NCBI GenBank assembly: GCA_051294375.1
Contig: CM119271.1
Coordinates: forward strand, 13,451,515-13,515,514
Source of the DNA: Paraspadella gotoi
Taxonomy: Eukaryota > Chaetognatha
DNA: 64,000 nt
Reading direction: 5' to 3'
A program made the position numbers and the translations under genes. Numbering within the stretch: position 1 is the stretch's first letter; each line of letters begins with the position of its first letter. The notes below the pieces were generated by a model. The model was not told the DNA's origin, ran no database searches, and was given only the letters and a program-made list of their open reading frames with translations. Below, piece by piece: positions 42,575-55,079 of the stretch.

Positions 42575-43260
42575 GAAGTTCCGAGAGTGCGCTGAGTCTA
42601 AATCCGTTCTTGTTCATACTAACGCTTGCTACGTGTGTACACATGGTGTTGTACACACTCAGTGTTCACATTGTAGCAGGGTGACGGATGGTAAGGTCGT
42701 GGTAAATGAATCGCGGCGGCGTCGCTGTCCCGCGCAGCTCGAGCTCGGTCTCGTGCGCTCCGATATTGCACGTCAGATGCATTGACCGTTGCCCGCCTCG
42801 GCCGGCTCCTGCTCCGGTCCGAGGAGTCGGGAGCGTGAGATGAAAAATCGGAGGTATGTCTGGGCGTGGCGAATTCTGCGACGTTCCCTGACGTATCGTC
42901 GCGTTCGCTCGTCTACATTCTGTTAGGTGTCTTCCTCGTCCCATTGGGGCCCGATTTGCAGTACGCCGTTGATGCGAGTTTCTGAAGAAGAGGACTCAGG
43001 ACACACAGTTTGATTTGAGAAATTCCCGATTCCTGTTACGCCAAATTCTTGGTTATGAAAAAAATTAATTGTTATCCTCTTAATTTGGCTCGCGCTCGCG
43101 ACCGCTGCGCCGCCGTGACTCTCTCGCTGTTCAGTCGGCCGAGCGAACAGATACTGAAACGGTCTCTCCGCTCAAGACACCTGAGCTCAATAGACTCTTC
43201 ATCTAATTTCTGTATCTTGTTCTTCCTTTGCTCCGGTTCCATTTATCCATCGGGATTCTA

Positions 43261-43800
43261 GGGACAGGGTGTCCTATGGTGTCATCCCATATTCCTCTCC
43301 TCCTGTTTACTTAGGCTCATACTGAGATTCCGTCTCCTAATATAACTGAAACCCTACTTAATATAACCCCAGTCCTAGAACTAAGACCTCTACTTCCTCT
43401 CCTCTCCAGCCTTTCATCACCTCTCTCTTCGCTCCCTTTTTTTAACCCCTAACCCCTACATCCATCTCCTCCTAATCCTCCTTTTCAGATCAATTCTCTC
43501 GTCCTCTCTCTTCCCCTTAACACTCAACCTTGCATTCTTCAAGCTCCCTATACCTCCTAATATACTAGGCCAACCTTCATGCGTTATTCTCCTTCTCTCC
43601 CCTTTAACCCTTAACTTCTAATTCCTAACGCTTCATTTCGCCCTGTAATATCCCCTATCCACTTTCTCTCGCTCTCTTCCCTTCTCTCTTCGTGCTTTGT
43701 CATCGTCTCTCTCTCTCTCACACTCTACTCCCCTCTTTTTTTATTTTCTCAGCATCTTCACTGTTTTTTTCTGTTCTCGTAACTCGAGCCCTTAATCTAC
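43261..43800. repeat. C/T-rich tract with decayed minisatellite
   Basis: CCCTAACCCCTA, CCTTAACACT and CCTAACGCTTCATTTCG words at about 43440-43650 look like an indel-rich version of the 29005-29335 minisatellite. The rest is CT-rich. Confidence 0.5.
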
Positions 43801-45095
43801 ACCTATTTGCGGAATCTCAGCTGTTGAACGTATAGATACCTTTTGTACAATCTCCGAAAATTTTTGAGATCGGCCAGCTTCACATAATGACGGGTTCTAA
43901 TGTGCGTAACAAAAATGGCGACTTGAAAAGACAAAACAAGACAAAACTTCTTATCACACTGTGAGATTTTAAATTTCATAAAATAAGTCCTCGCTCTGCA
44001 AAACTAAATTTTACAACACAATTGTTTACTTAGTGTTTGTTAATTTGTTGACGGTCTTTCTTAAAAATGGATCTCAGTAAATCCTTGTTTGAGTCTTAAT
44101 ATTGCAGATGTGTAGTTTTTATGTTTTATGAAGCAAACTACAATGTTTTATTCAGTTAACAAAATGAAACTTGACATAGACCACCAATAATTACATAGCC
44201 TTCATCAGTAAGCGAGTGCGTAGTGCGACACAGTTTTATCGATATAGCGACAAACTTTAACATGGTCAATAAATGAAACATATAGTTGTCCTTCCATCAT
44301 AGAACACCATTATTTTGAGTGATAACTAAAAATAATTAATTCTCATTGTTTTAATTTTCGCAGCTATAAAGTATAATTTGATACTATAGTACTATCCTTA
44401 TAATCGAAAGAAATTTTAAAATAGGCTTTTCCTCTTACTATCCCCTTAATTTGCTTGATTGCAGATATTGAATTCACTCGACTCTTCACAAAATAGTTGA
44501 TAAAAGAAAATATATAAATTATTTTTAAAAAATTCTTTCATTAAGCTGGGCTGTTTAAAATATATTAAAATTTACAACAAAACCTCGATATTATAATATA
44601 ATAAAAAGTTATTATTTCAAACCTTTAAAAATTATATGCTTTTTCCTTATTCTAAATATTTTTGAGACCGCCATTAAATGAAAGGATTTTGTTATAAAAA
44701 GAGTTATATTTCCTTTTATATCAACTTTTTTAATTGAGACGAAATCCCAAATTCTGCAAAAAAATATTCTTAGAAAAAATAGAACTCGATTTTTGAAATT
44801 TTATATAACCATTTATTTGGGGATTTAGTTACTATGGTATAATTACCTCGGCCTACTACTGCGTACAATTGAAAATTATTATTTAATAAAAGTTTTTTTT
44901 ATACATAAATCTTGTTCAATGTTGGTATGTATAATGTGTGTTCGTATCACTGTTAATTGATTTTATCCATCTTCTCTTTAGATAATTTTTGATTAAAAGT
45001 ATAATGAAAAAATTATTATAGATAGATTTGTAGATGCTTGTTCATTTACTAAACGCCTTATTCATTTGCATGCGATTCCATTAACAGTCATGTTT
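43801..45095. other. AT-rich non-coding DNA
   Basis: No open frame, repeat unit or RNA gene was recognised over about 1.3 kb. It may be an insertion in the second block B copy or real unique sequence. Confidence 0.5.
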
Positions 45096-45156
45096 GAACT
45101 CCAGTATTTCTCAGAAAAAAAAGAGAGAGAGCAGCTTGAGGAAGAGAGAGAGTAGT

Positions 45157-45190
<34 letters not shown>

Positions 45191-45235
45191 GAGAGAGAGA
45201 GAGAGAGCAGATGAGAGAGTCAATAGAGAGTGAGT
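45096..45235. repeat. GA-rich microsatellite, interrupted
   Basis: GAGAGAGA runs with scattered extra bases. Arginine/glutamate frames are compositional. Confidence 0.85.
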
Positions 45236-46555
45236 CAGAAGGTCGCCTGTCGACTCCGTTATTACTTTTTTTTGTTATAACTTAAGGATCTTAACCTTCT
45301 CACTAACTAGAAAATCTGTATATTTTAATCAAGTTGCCTCCTGAAGATATCTTCCTATTTTTTCTTATATAATTCGTTTTTCTGTGTGATCCTTCTTTTT
45401 TTTTTTGTTTTTATATATTATTTAATATTATTCGTTCTTGCACATAACAAGAAATAAACAAAACCGCACCTCTTTGTCGGGTGCCAATAGAATGGACATC
45501 TTACGTGGCGTAAGTAAGTCACACAGATCTCAGTGACAACATTTTCGGCGAATAACAAGAAAGTATAGTCAAGGTTGAACTAGAGTGTGGAAATAATTCC
45601 TGGTAAGTTGAGAAGAATTTGTTATTGGTTTCAGAGACAAAGACGACGAATTGTGACTCACATAGATAATTGGAACTGAGAGAAAAAACGACGGCGGAGA
45701 ATGAACTGAGCGATGAACAGACGAGCAATTCGAGAATTAAGCTAATTGTTTGTGACGAGAATCAGAAAAGTTTATATAAGTGGACGAACGCGATTCATTA
45801 CTCATACTAAGAGGAGTAGATAATATATACACGCTTGCCAATTGTGTCGACTTATAATCCGAACCCACAGAATCTTTGAACTTTTGGCATCCAAATTTTT
45901 TTTTTTTTTTTGTCGATCAAAATAATCAGACTTGTTTCGTTTGAGATCGAGAAACCACGCGGAGAACTTTTTTTGCTCCTAGTAGTAACTTTGTTCACAT
46001 TTACCAGTCGTTAATGTTTGGCCAACATTTATTAGAAGGAGACAATGCCTCAAGTTTGTTTACACCATAGAAGTCTTTGGTGAACCCTCTATTATTTTGT
46101 AGTTCGATCTCCTCACACTTTTTCATATATAATCAGTTTATAAACCTTTTTTTAAACGAGGTTTTTTTTTTCTTTTTTTTTCTGTTTTAAAATTTTGTTT
46201 TTTTTTTTTTTTTTTTTTATAGTTTTTTTTTATTTTATTTTTTCCGGCCTTCGGGCACATGATTAGCAGCTCTCTATAACTCCACTGTAACACTGTTCCT
46301 TTCGCTATTCTTATATTAGATATATTTCGTTGCTGATCTAAGATAAGAAAGAAACCACGATGGAGGCCTAGTATTGGATGTGTAGATGATGTGATTTAGT
46401 ATGTACGTCATTATTCGCTAGGAGTTATTGCCTATTCGTTTTTATGCTTATAATGTGAGCGTATTTCCTATCAGTTACTGTATTTGATTTGACTGCTAGA
46501 CCGCTTGATGCGCCAAGAGATATGATTGTCCCGTCCCAAGAGACTCATGAAATAA
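45236..46555. other. AT-rich non-coding DNA with poly-T runs
   Basis: Several T runs of 9-20 bases (45390, 45895, 46165, 46200). No gene was recognised. It falls where the 29.3-30.3 kb part of block B is expected, but alignment by eye is not convincing. Confidence 0.45.
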
Positions 46556-48700
46556 CAATCTACTTCTATTGTTAGTTCCATTCTTTGTTCTTTCTCTATT
46601 ATAGTGATCCATCCTTTTGTTTCCTAAGATATAATTCCATATATCTTATTTCTTTTTTAGTGCTTACTATTATACTCATCGGTTTAATTACTCGAATCCT
46701 GTCGACGCAACCTTGGTAGTTTCCAACATCGGCTTATAGCTTTGTTTGTAGGGACCAGTGATCTCGCTCCGTTGGAACCACTCGTACTTCTTGGTATCGA
46801 GAGACGAGACTGTGACAGAGACGGACGGCACATTTGTGCTCCCATATTTTTTAGCATAATTTACCTGCATACCATTTTTAGAGTGTTCTCCCTTGATTCA
46901 TTTATATTCAATCTATTCTCCCCATAGATACGATAAGATCTTTTTTGTGGTTGTCGTGTGAACTTCAACCTCGGCCACCATTGGTATCCTCACATCCATG
47001 AACAGAGACAGCGAGAAGACAGGAAGCAATGCCTGTGTCAATAGTCGAGATTATAAGGCTAGGGATACGGATACTCACTGACTAATTGGGACAGAGTGGG
47101 GAGCACACTAGCAAGAAGAGGGTAGTGATTATTCTACCGAAAGAATAATCCGATGGTTGAACCTGGAGTGCGTCTAGCTGGAGGAGTATGATAGATGAGA
47201 GGAATATGAGAGGTGACGAAGATGTTAAATTATCGGTAGTGGCAGAGTGGACCGACGGTTTTATTGAAGCGATCGAGAAGAGAAGAGAATGAGTAATGTA
47301 GAGAGTTGTAAAGCGTCCCTCATGGAGATCGCCTAGTGAGTCTCTGAACGTCATGCCTCACGTCACTGATAACGGGCCGATTTTTTTCCCTGTCGGATTA
47401 ACATCCCCCCATACTCTCTCTCTACTCTGCTCTGCTCTGCTCTCTCTTCTCTCTGCTCTACGTCTGCATCACTGAGTCTTTATTATACTTCCGGAAGACC
47501 AGCGGCATCATTTTTGAGTCTCTTATTTTCCAGGCCTTTAATTTCTAGATTTGCAGTAGGAAAAATTAGCAATCCGTGCTTTAAAAAGAAACCGAAAGAG
47601 AATAAAAGCCAGGGACAGCATCCCGGTAGAAATTCTGCTTAGGAGTTTTTTTTTTTTTTAAATTTCAATCAATTACTTTTAAAGTCTGTAAACTCTGTTA
47701 TAATATCCATTTATTATATTCATGTCTGAATTTACAATACAATCAAAGCGAAAGATTTATGCGTGGCTTTGACAAATTGCAACCGACGAAATATGAATAG
47801 AAATCATCCTTTTTTTATCAATAGAGTCGATGGTGCCAAAGGCCTTTTCCTTGTCATTTCTTGGCCCATTCTCTTGGCCATTTTTTGGCCATTTTTTTTT
47901 CACATCGAGTTTTTCGCGATAAGATTCTTTTAGGTACGGCTGTTTTTGATGTGGTTCTATATATAGTTTCTCATTTATATATTTTTTCTATAGGACACGC
48001 TTTTATTCACGGTTAACCCTCTGAAGCCAATCCTTTCCAGTACTGCAAGCTTACTGGGTCTCTCTGTGTGGATATATCTTCTTCCTTTGTTCGTTGGGTC
48101 GGGCTCTTTGGATCATTTGACAGTTTCTGGCCTGGTTTACCTTGTCGTGTGTGCTCGCCATTATCACAGAAAGGAGTAATGCAGTGTCGTTCATTGTGGT
48201 GCTAAGTGGGCATCTGAGTCTTTTTATTGAGTATACTGTTATCATTCAATATTATATGTGGCGGGTATATTCAGCACCGCGCCTCACGTCCACCATCGGT
48301 TCAAGACGTCTTACACCAAATCGAGATTGGGTCTCAGAGGGTGGCACATACACCATCCCAGGCGTAAGTGTTCCATCCCACAGTCCTAATGACTTCCTTC
48401 AGTGCCGTTGGCCAAAGCGAGAGCCGTTCCTAGGGGGTAAACCGGCGCCTAGTGACTGGATCGACGCTCACATAGAGGGTCGTGACGAGCCCCCTAAAGA
48501 CCACCAAGCAGTGAGAGAAGAGTGGCGCCCAATATCACCATTATGGGGCATTAGCCGAGAGCAGCGCGCAGAGCGACCAGGAGCTGATTGAAGCCGTATA
48601 ATAGTAGTAAGTTTTACGTTTACGTACCGCAATATCTTGGAGCGCGTATCCACAAGAGCATTTCATAATTTTAATCAACGTACGAGTTTTCAATCTGCAT
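46556..48700. repeat. Block B, second copy (right part) with empty retroelement site
   Basis: CAATCTACTTC.ATTGT, TCGGTTTAATTACTCGAATC and TTTTTAGCATAATTTA match 30.32-30.55 kb. CTGATAACGGGC..ATTTTTTTCCCTGTCGGAT and TCTAGATTTGCAGTAGG.AAAATTAGCAA match 30.79-31.01 kb. From 47582 the text continues directly into the 40612-41215 sequence. The LTR element is absent. Extra bases are inserted throughout, especially at 47940-48600. Confidence 0.8.
48142..48591 (+). other. 149-codon open frame in insertion-rich sequence, not called as a gene
   Basis: The frame has mixed composition and includes RDWVSEGGTYTIPGVSVPSH near residues 61-80. It sits where the second block B copy is most distorted relative to 40.96-41.12 kb and has no counterpart in the cleaner copy. 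It is probably spurious. Confidence 0.3.
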
Positions 48701-49274
48701 GAGGTGGGATACTTTCGACTTTCTCGGTCTGGGCGCTAGTGTTACATTTTTGTTGGTCGGCTCTCCAGCGACTTGAATAATTAACAACCTAAAAAAAACC
48801 TGGGAGTCGCCCGGGAGAGCACTTCCGATTCATTTTTGATTCTGTCAACGACAGGGTAAAGATGATCTGACATGACAAAGATGAAGAACGAGATATTATT
48901 GTATATGATTAGACGACGACGTACTTGATACAATGAGAATTTTCGGGATCGATGAACCAAGAGGACTGACAGACGCACGAACGAGGAGACGACGATTCGA
49001 GCGGTACGCGAACTTGACGTACCAGGAAGGATGCGATGAATCAGGTGTTATAAATCTCATGACAAAACAACTAACAAGCAACGACGACAGTCTCTTGATA
49101 CACGCTCTCCGGATTGTTTTAGTTTGTCGCTTGAGAGTGTATGTTTATCCAGATCGAAGTTAGAGGTCTGACGCATTATACGTACTTTGGCATATGGATT
49201 CGTATTGGATGAAGGGCAGTAGTGATTCCGTGGACAGATCTTTGTGTCTTTGAACGGTATAGTTAATTCCCTAC
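48701..49274. other. Unrecognised DNA before gap
   Basis: Short overlapping frames in both strands and no recognised domain. Contains GACGAACGAGGAGACGACG-type sequence. Confidence 0.35.
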
Positions 49275-49299
49275 NNNNNNNNNNNNNNNNNNNNNNNNN
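49275..49299. other. 25-N placeholder gap
   Basis: Exactly 25 N. Confidence 0.95.
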
Positions 49300-49830
49300 A
49301 CGAAGGAAGTCTATTAACTCCGACGATCCGGCGACGGAACAACTATTAGTATTAATGTTTATTAACAAAAACTAACTTTTTTCTTATTTTTTTTTCGACT
49401 TACCCTATTTCGAACCCTTTTCGAAATTAAAAAAGGCAAAACGAAAAATGTTATAAAAAATTATAAAACTCATCAAAGTTTGAAAACTTTCCCCCCAAAA
49501 AAGAAAACTGATGCTCCGAAAATCCCCCCTCCCCCTCCCGGCACTGTTTTCCGATAACGCTCCATTTCAGTTCCTAAATCCCGGTACATAATTTTAACTC
49601 AAAAATTGTTAATCCTCAAGTACTTAGTCCAATCTGCAACGAAGGACTAACTCTAATACTGAACCATAAGCGAATCTCAAATTTTAATCCCGTAAAATCT
49701 CACCTAAATACCTAACCCAAGGCCCATTACTAACCACCTAACTTAGTATTTATATTTTAAAAATGACTAAGTTCTGAAATTAAAATTTAAAATGAGGCGC
49801 TTTCGGAAATTATCGCCACCCGAAAAAAAA
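49300..49830. other. AT-rich non-coding DNA
   Basis: Contains CTAACCCAAGG.., CTAACCACCTAACTT-type sequence at about 49650-49745, similar in style to the CCTAACC minisatellites but too degraded to call. No gene was seen. Confidence 0.4.
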
Positions 49831-49831
49831 A

Positions 49832-52620
49832 ATCCCAAGTCTGTATTGTTTATCTCCCAAATTTGTAAACAAAAAACGAAAGCGAAGCCTAAATTGTTTT
49901 CCATCTTTTGGCATAGACGAAGCTAATTTGTTTTCCCATCTTTTTGGCATAAACAAAGAGCGTTGGCGAGAACAAAAGAGGAGAGAGTGAGAGAGATGAG
50001 TGAGAGAGAGGTGAGAGAGAGAGAGAAGAGAGAGAGTGGAAGAGAGAGAGCGAGAGAGAGAGAGAGAAGAGAGAGAGAGAAGAGAAAGAGAGGAGAGAAA
50101 GGAGGTAAGAGAGGAAAGGGAGAGACTAGAGCTCATTCTCGTACGAAATTTAAAGTAGACGATTTTTTTACTGTCAGGCCTTCTCTAGGCCTTTCTTCAC
50201 TCTCATATCATCTCTCTCTCTCTCATCTCCATCTCTCAACCTCATCAGATCTCATGCTCACTCTCATTCTTCTCGATCGTCAATCACATATACTCTCCCA
50301 TATGCTTAATATGTACACATTCTCGTACAAATATATGTTTCTATTACTCAAAATGCATCTGTCTTACATCGTCTAAGATTCTCTAATCTATATCCTCTCA
50401 TCATTCCCTCATCTAATCATAATTCATTCTCTTCTCATCTTCTCTCTCAATACTCTTCCAATAATCAAAAAGAAACACAAAGAAAAAATAACATCTCATC
50501 TTCTCAAGTCTCTCTCATCTTCCTCTCTTTCTTTTTTTAAACGTCTCTCGCTATCTATCTTTTTCAGCTCTTCTTAACCTCTTATCATTTTTCGTTTCAA
50601 CATGTTTTGATTTTAATTTATTAATATTTTAATAGATTAATTAGCTCTGCTTTCTATTATTACCAGAAAAGAACAAAAATTGTTCGAAATACAGAAAACA
50701 GAAAAAATGGCGAATAAAAATGCGAAATTATGGACACGAAATAAGTTGATGCCGCGACTAGAATGGATACGACAGTGAATGACACACGAAATATACATAC
50801 ACATACGTGGAATTAAAAATTAAAAATTTTATTACCAAGGATTAAATCGAAATTACGCTTTTCTTGAACTACAAGTGACTAACGAATAAAGACTAGACAT
50901 ATTTTTTTTTTTAATTTTAAAAAGAGAAAAAATTTAAAGGCTTATACTTAAAAAATTGATACACAATGTTTGTAGATCAGACGGCGTGAACCATCACTAC
51001 ACTTCAAATCACAAAATAATAAAGGAAAAAGAAACTCTGACTACTATTTCCGGCTTTTCTAGATATGCCGACGACGATTGTCCGGATAGAGAAGGCGGAA
51101 AAAGTTCAACGACGGAAATATATTTATCAAGATATCAAAAGAATATAAAGATAAAAAATTGGTTTTTAAAATAAACAAAGCGAAAAGAGAAAATTAACGA
51201 TAACATCGGCGCTTTTCAGGGCGAGAAGAGAGAGAGAGAGAGAGACAAAAGAGAAGGAAGAAGAGAGAGAGAGAGGAGAGAGAGAGAGACAGAGAGAAGA
51301 GAGTAGAGGAGAGGAGAGAGATGAGAAAAGAGAGAGAAAGAGAGAAAGAGAGAGAGAAGAGAAAGTAGAGAAGAGAGACGTTTCGCCCATCTTTCTTCTC
51401 TCGTTTTTTCGTACGTAAAGTTTGGCGCGGAAGAAAGCAGGGCGCCCGATATGGGCTCTAGACTTTGCGTGGGAAAGGAAGCATGGCTGTAGTAAGAGAA
51501 GGAGTAAGAGCGAGAGAAAGAGTATAGAAAGGCTGAAAAAAAGAGCATCGATAAAAAAAAAAAAAGACCAATATGCAATAAAAGAAAGGAAAAGAGCATG
51601 AACGTTAAAAAACGCGATAAAAAAAGAGGCAACTGACGACAAGAGATAACAAGAAAAAAGGATCATAAGCAAAAAAAAGCATCATAAAAGCGAATCAAAA
51701 AAAAAACGCAAACGCCCGAATACGGCCAACGAAAAAAATAGAAAAAAAAAACAGAAAAACGAACCTGTAATGACAAGGAATAGAAAAAAATTGAAGTATA
51801 GAGAAAATCTCTGTTGCGCAGCAAAAATTTTTATCTACGGCAAAACTTGTTAACAGCCGAGTTTTTTATAAAAAAGAAAAGAATAAAAATAAAATTAATA
51901 CAACAAAAAAGTAAGACAAAAAAAAAAAAACAAGTCGATGATCCCGGAAGGCATCTAAAAAGAAAAAAAAAAAATCCCAAGCTTTCTCAGCGTCTAAAGA
52001 CAAATAAATAAAAATTTAATTTCTTTCCTCTCACTCACCCAGATTCCCATTCTCAAAACAGAAAATCAACATAATAAAATAATTCCTTCATTACCACATC
52101 ACTATATCGATACAACCAGAAGGTATGAACATTCGATGGGCCTAGGATCCAATCCTAAATAACTAACATTACTTAACGCATTAGATTACCCATCAAGAAG
52201 TACTTTCTATCCATATAATCTAAGCTTCATATCCATGTCTTCTAAAGATCAATAAGTACAGGGATCAAATTATCATTATAAGTCGAAAAAAAAGAGATTA
52301 TAGCATCTCATCACCATAATCAAAATCCATCATACATTCAAAAAGACATAAAAGAATTAATTAGGAAAATAACAAAAGGAGTCTATCAACTACTCTTTAC
52401 TCCATCATCCAAACCACAATATCCTCACTCTAGATTTACTTATCTTAATCCTTACTTTTCACATTCCCCATGACAAGAGAAAAAAAATAAACACACACAA
52501 AAAAAACCAACAATAATCTCAACTATTTTTCTCTTTCAACACACTTAACAACTTTCCCCACTCCAAGACACGAAGAACCCAAACTTCAAAAACACCACTC
52601 CAATTGATACAAAGACGAAA
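49832..52620. repeat. Block C, third copy (noisy)
   Basis: CCAAGTCTGTATTGTTTATC, AACAAAAAACGAAAGCGAAGCC, a GA-rich tract, ACGATTTTTTTACTGTCAGGCC, TTTGGCGCGGAAG.AAG, the poly-A stretch and CCCGGAAGGCATCT follow the order of 58959-60910 with dense indels. From about 52080 to 52450 the text is a distorted version of the (CCAT)n tract. Confidence 0.85.
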
Positions 52621-52624
52621 GGAA

Positions 52625-53117
52625 AGACACAATTGGCCTATCAGGCGCATGGCAGGATGCAAAAACCGACTTCGAAGCGAGTCCGATCGTTCGCACCTAC
52701 CTGCACAAATCACAAACCACGTCAAATAAAAAAACCAAGGGAAAGAAGAGCGAGAGACTTGTCGAACGCCGAGAATGGAGACGAAGACGAAAAGAACACG
52801 AATAATCAACGAACGAATGAGACGACGACCGATGTTCGAGCCGACAACCATCGAAGGGCGTCGGCGCTTCCAGACCCCAAAAAAGATAACATAAGCTACA
52901 TAAAAATAAAAAAAGATCACAAAAAACAAACAATACAAAAAAGAAGAAAAGACGAAATAAGAAAAAAAAAGAAAAAAAAAAAAACAACACAAAACACAAA
53001 AAAAAAAAATAAAAACAAAAAAAAAAAAAAAAAGACAAGTAAAACAATAAAAAAAAACAAAAAAATAAAAAAAGAAAATAAAACACAAAAAAAAGAAAAA
53101 ACAAAAGAAAAAAACGC

Positions 53118-53149
<32 letters not shown>

Positions 53150-53440
53150 ATCGCTCGCCCATACATGCCGCAGTCGAAGTCCGCTCAGATTCTGCTGGGA
53201 ACGAGGAGAACGGCAAATGCCGCTATGCAAACAAGCTGGCAACGGCTGCGCTATAGGCCGGGGCGGAGAGGGCGTTTCCCAGACATAGCTCCTCAAAAAA
53301 GCCGAAGGCCGGAGAGCGGGGAGGTAGAAGGGGAGAAGGGAGAGGAGGGAAGGGAGAGAGTAAGAGAGAGGAGAGAGAGAGAGAAGGCGCGAGCTGAGTC
53401 GGTTGTTGGAGATTGTTAGAGTCACCGAACGGGAAGAGAG
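52625..53440 (+). pseudogene. Corrupted copy of the terminal exon
   Basis: ATTGGCCTATCAGG, CCGACTTCGAAGCGAGTCCGATC, GTTCGCACC..CTGCACAAATCACAAACC and then GACGAAGACGAAAAG mirror the terminal exon region (63720-63900) in order. CATCGCTCGCCC....TGCCGCAGTCGAAGTCC at 53149-53181 matches 63959-63995. Between them, 52870-53148 is almost pure A with scattered other bases, where the exon encodes its FAIDGVPALSKTLPP part. Downstream to about 53440, short frames such as QSKSAQILLG may represent what follows past the window end. Sequence quality is too low to call a functional gene. Confidence 0.6.
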
Positions 53441-55079
53441 TCGGGAGAAGTATCATAAGGGATCTTTTTTGAAATGGAGAGACAGGTAATTGAAAAAAGA
53501 GGAATTTAATTTTCCCGGTGAGTTATTTTTACCAAAATATTTTATTTCAATTATTCTATTTTTATTAGTAAATTTAAATTCTTAATTTTTATTATCATTT
53601 TACCCCTTCGCACACCAAATAATACTCCCCCCCAACACTTTTAGATTTTTTCTCATTCTCTTCGTTAAATGCTTTCCATCTATCTCTTTTAGTTCCTGAG
53701 ATTCTATTTCGGTTTATCTGACCTATTGCATTAAATCGTATTTTATTTTTGTTTCCTGTTGATCTCTTTACATTTATCCTTTCTATTTTTATTTACTTTT
53801 TTCTTTCCTTATCAAAAAATTATATAACACTAAAAAACAATTAACTAATGTATATTTAAATTATGCTTCAATGGGCTAAAATACTGTCACACACTTCCTT
53901 TTTAATACCCCTTTTACTTATACTCACTATTTTGTACTTTCGATTCTCTTTTCAACCATAGACATACTATCGATTCACTTTCCTTCAATTTTTACCTTTC
54001 CCATTACCTCTGTCTTAAATCTTTACCGATGCACCAAACCTTTAATCTTTTCTTTCGGGTACACTTGTCTTTCTTTCACTTATGCACATTTATCCTTATT
54101 ATTACAAAAAAAACAATAAAGTCTTACTTAAATTAATTCACTATTATTTTTTACTTTTTTTCTCAAACCAAGACAGTAATCTTAATATAATACACAACAC
54201 TAAACCACATGTTTGCACGCTTACGCGATTTTGATTGCCATCTCGGAAAACAGCATCGAGCCATCTCGACTGGTATTTATTCGGGCACGGTGGTGAGAAC
54301 AGTTCTTTCCGCATTCTATAAGCGAAACAATTAATATTGGATGCGAGACAAGAGAGAGAGAAGGGAGAGAGAGAGAGAGAAGAATGAGGAGAGAAGAGAG
54401 AGAGAAGGAAGAGAGAGAGAGGAGGAGAAATAAGAAGAACCCTAGGGAAATATCACCTTTATGTTTATTTTTATTATTTATATGTTGGTTTTTTTTCTTT
54501 GGTATTTCCATTTCGCTTAAGGATACTCAAGAATGGTGATGTAATTGTTGTATTGTCTTTAGATCATTACAATAGATTTATTACAAAACAAAAAATTAAA
54601 CAAAACCAATAATATAATATAAATAATGGTTATAAATATATTTAAAAGGATAAAGAGCTTTTCATCCAAAAAGAAAATGAGGAGCCAAACACCGCGTAGC
54701 AACATATAATACATGTTTCGGTTTGTTTAACAAAATCGATTTCCTAACTAACCCATTTTTTAAGCGCGTGAACAATTTTATCAAAATTTTCAATAAATCA
54801 GAAGAGTAAAAATTCCGATACGTATGCAAAAAAACACGGAGGAAGTGTATTTATTTTTTTTGGAGATCATTATGACAGGTAGAATATCCAAGGAGCCAAC
54901 ATAGTTACTAAGTGAACGGAAGCTAAAATGAGGAACGTTCGAAAATCGCACTTAATGTTAGAGTAGAAGATTCATTACAGAATTTTAGCAAAAACAATAA
55001 ACAGAGAAAGAAAAGAAGGGAAAGTTGGAAACGGGAAAAGAGTAGAGATACATTCAATAAGCATTATTTGAAAAAACCG
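53441..55079. other. AT-rich non-coding DNA
   Basis: T-rich from 53480 to 54180, a GA-rich microsatellite at 54350-54425, AT-rich beyond. No gene was recognised. Confidence 0.5.

Larger units (their letters stand above)
41290..43260. repeat. Block B, second copy (left part, insertion-rich)
   Basis: Matches 27660-28980 in order (GAGGGAATTGTGGCTAAAG, GTGAAGAGTGAGGCATT, SINE, GTGGTTCTAGTGGCGGTGATG, TGTTGTACAC, GGGCGTGGCGAATTCTGCGACG), with many extra bases inserted. Confidence 0.75.

Noticed and set aside
52633-53256. 207-codon plus-strand frame as a gene in its own right
   Set aside because: The second half is poly-lysine from the A-rich stretch. Comparison with the terminal exon shows it mixes phases of a corrupted exon copy.
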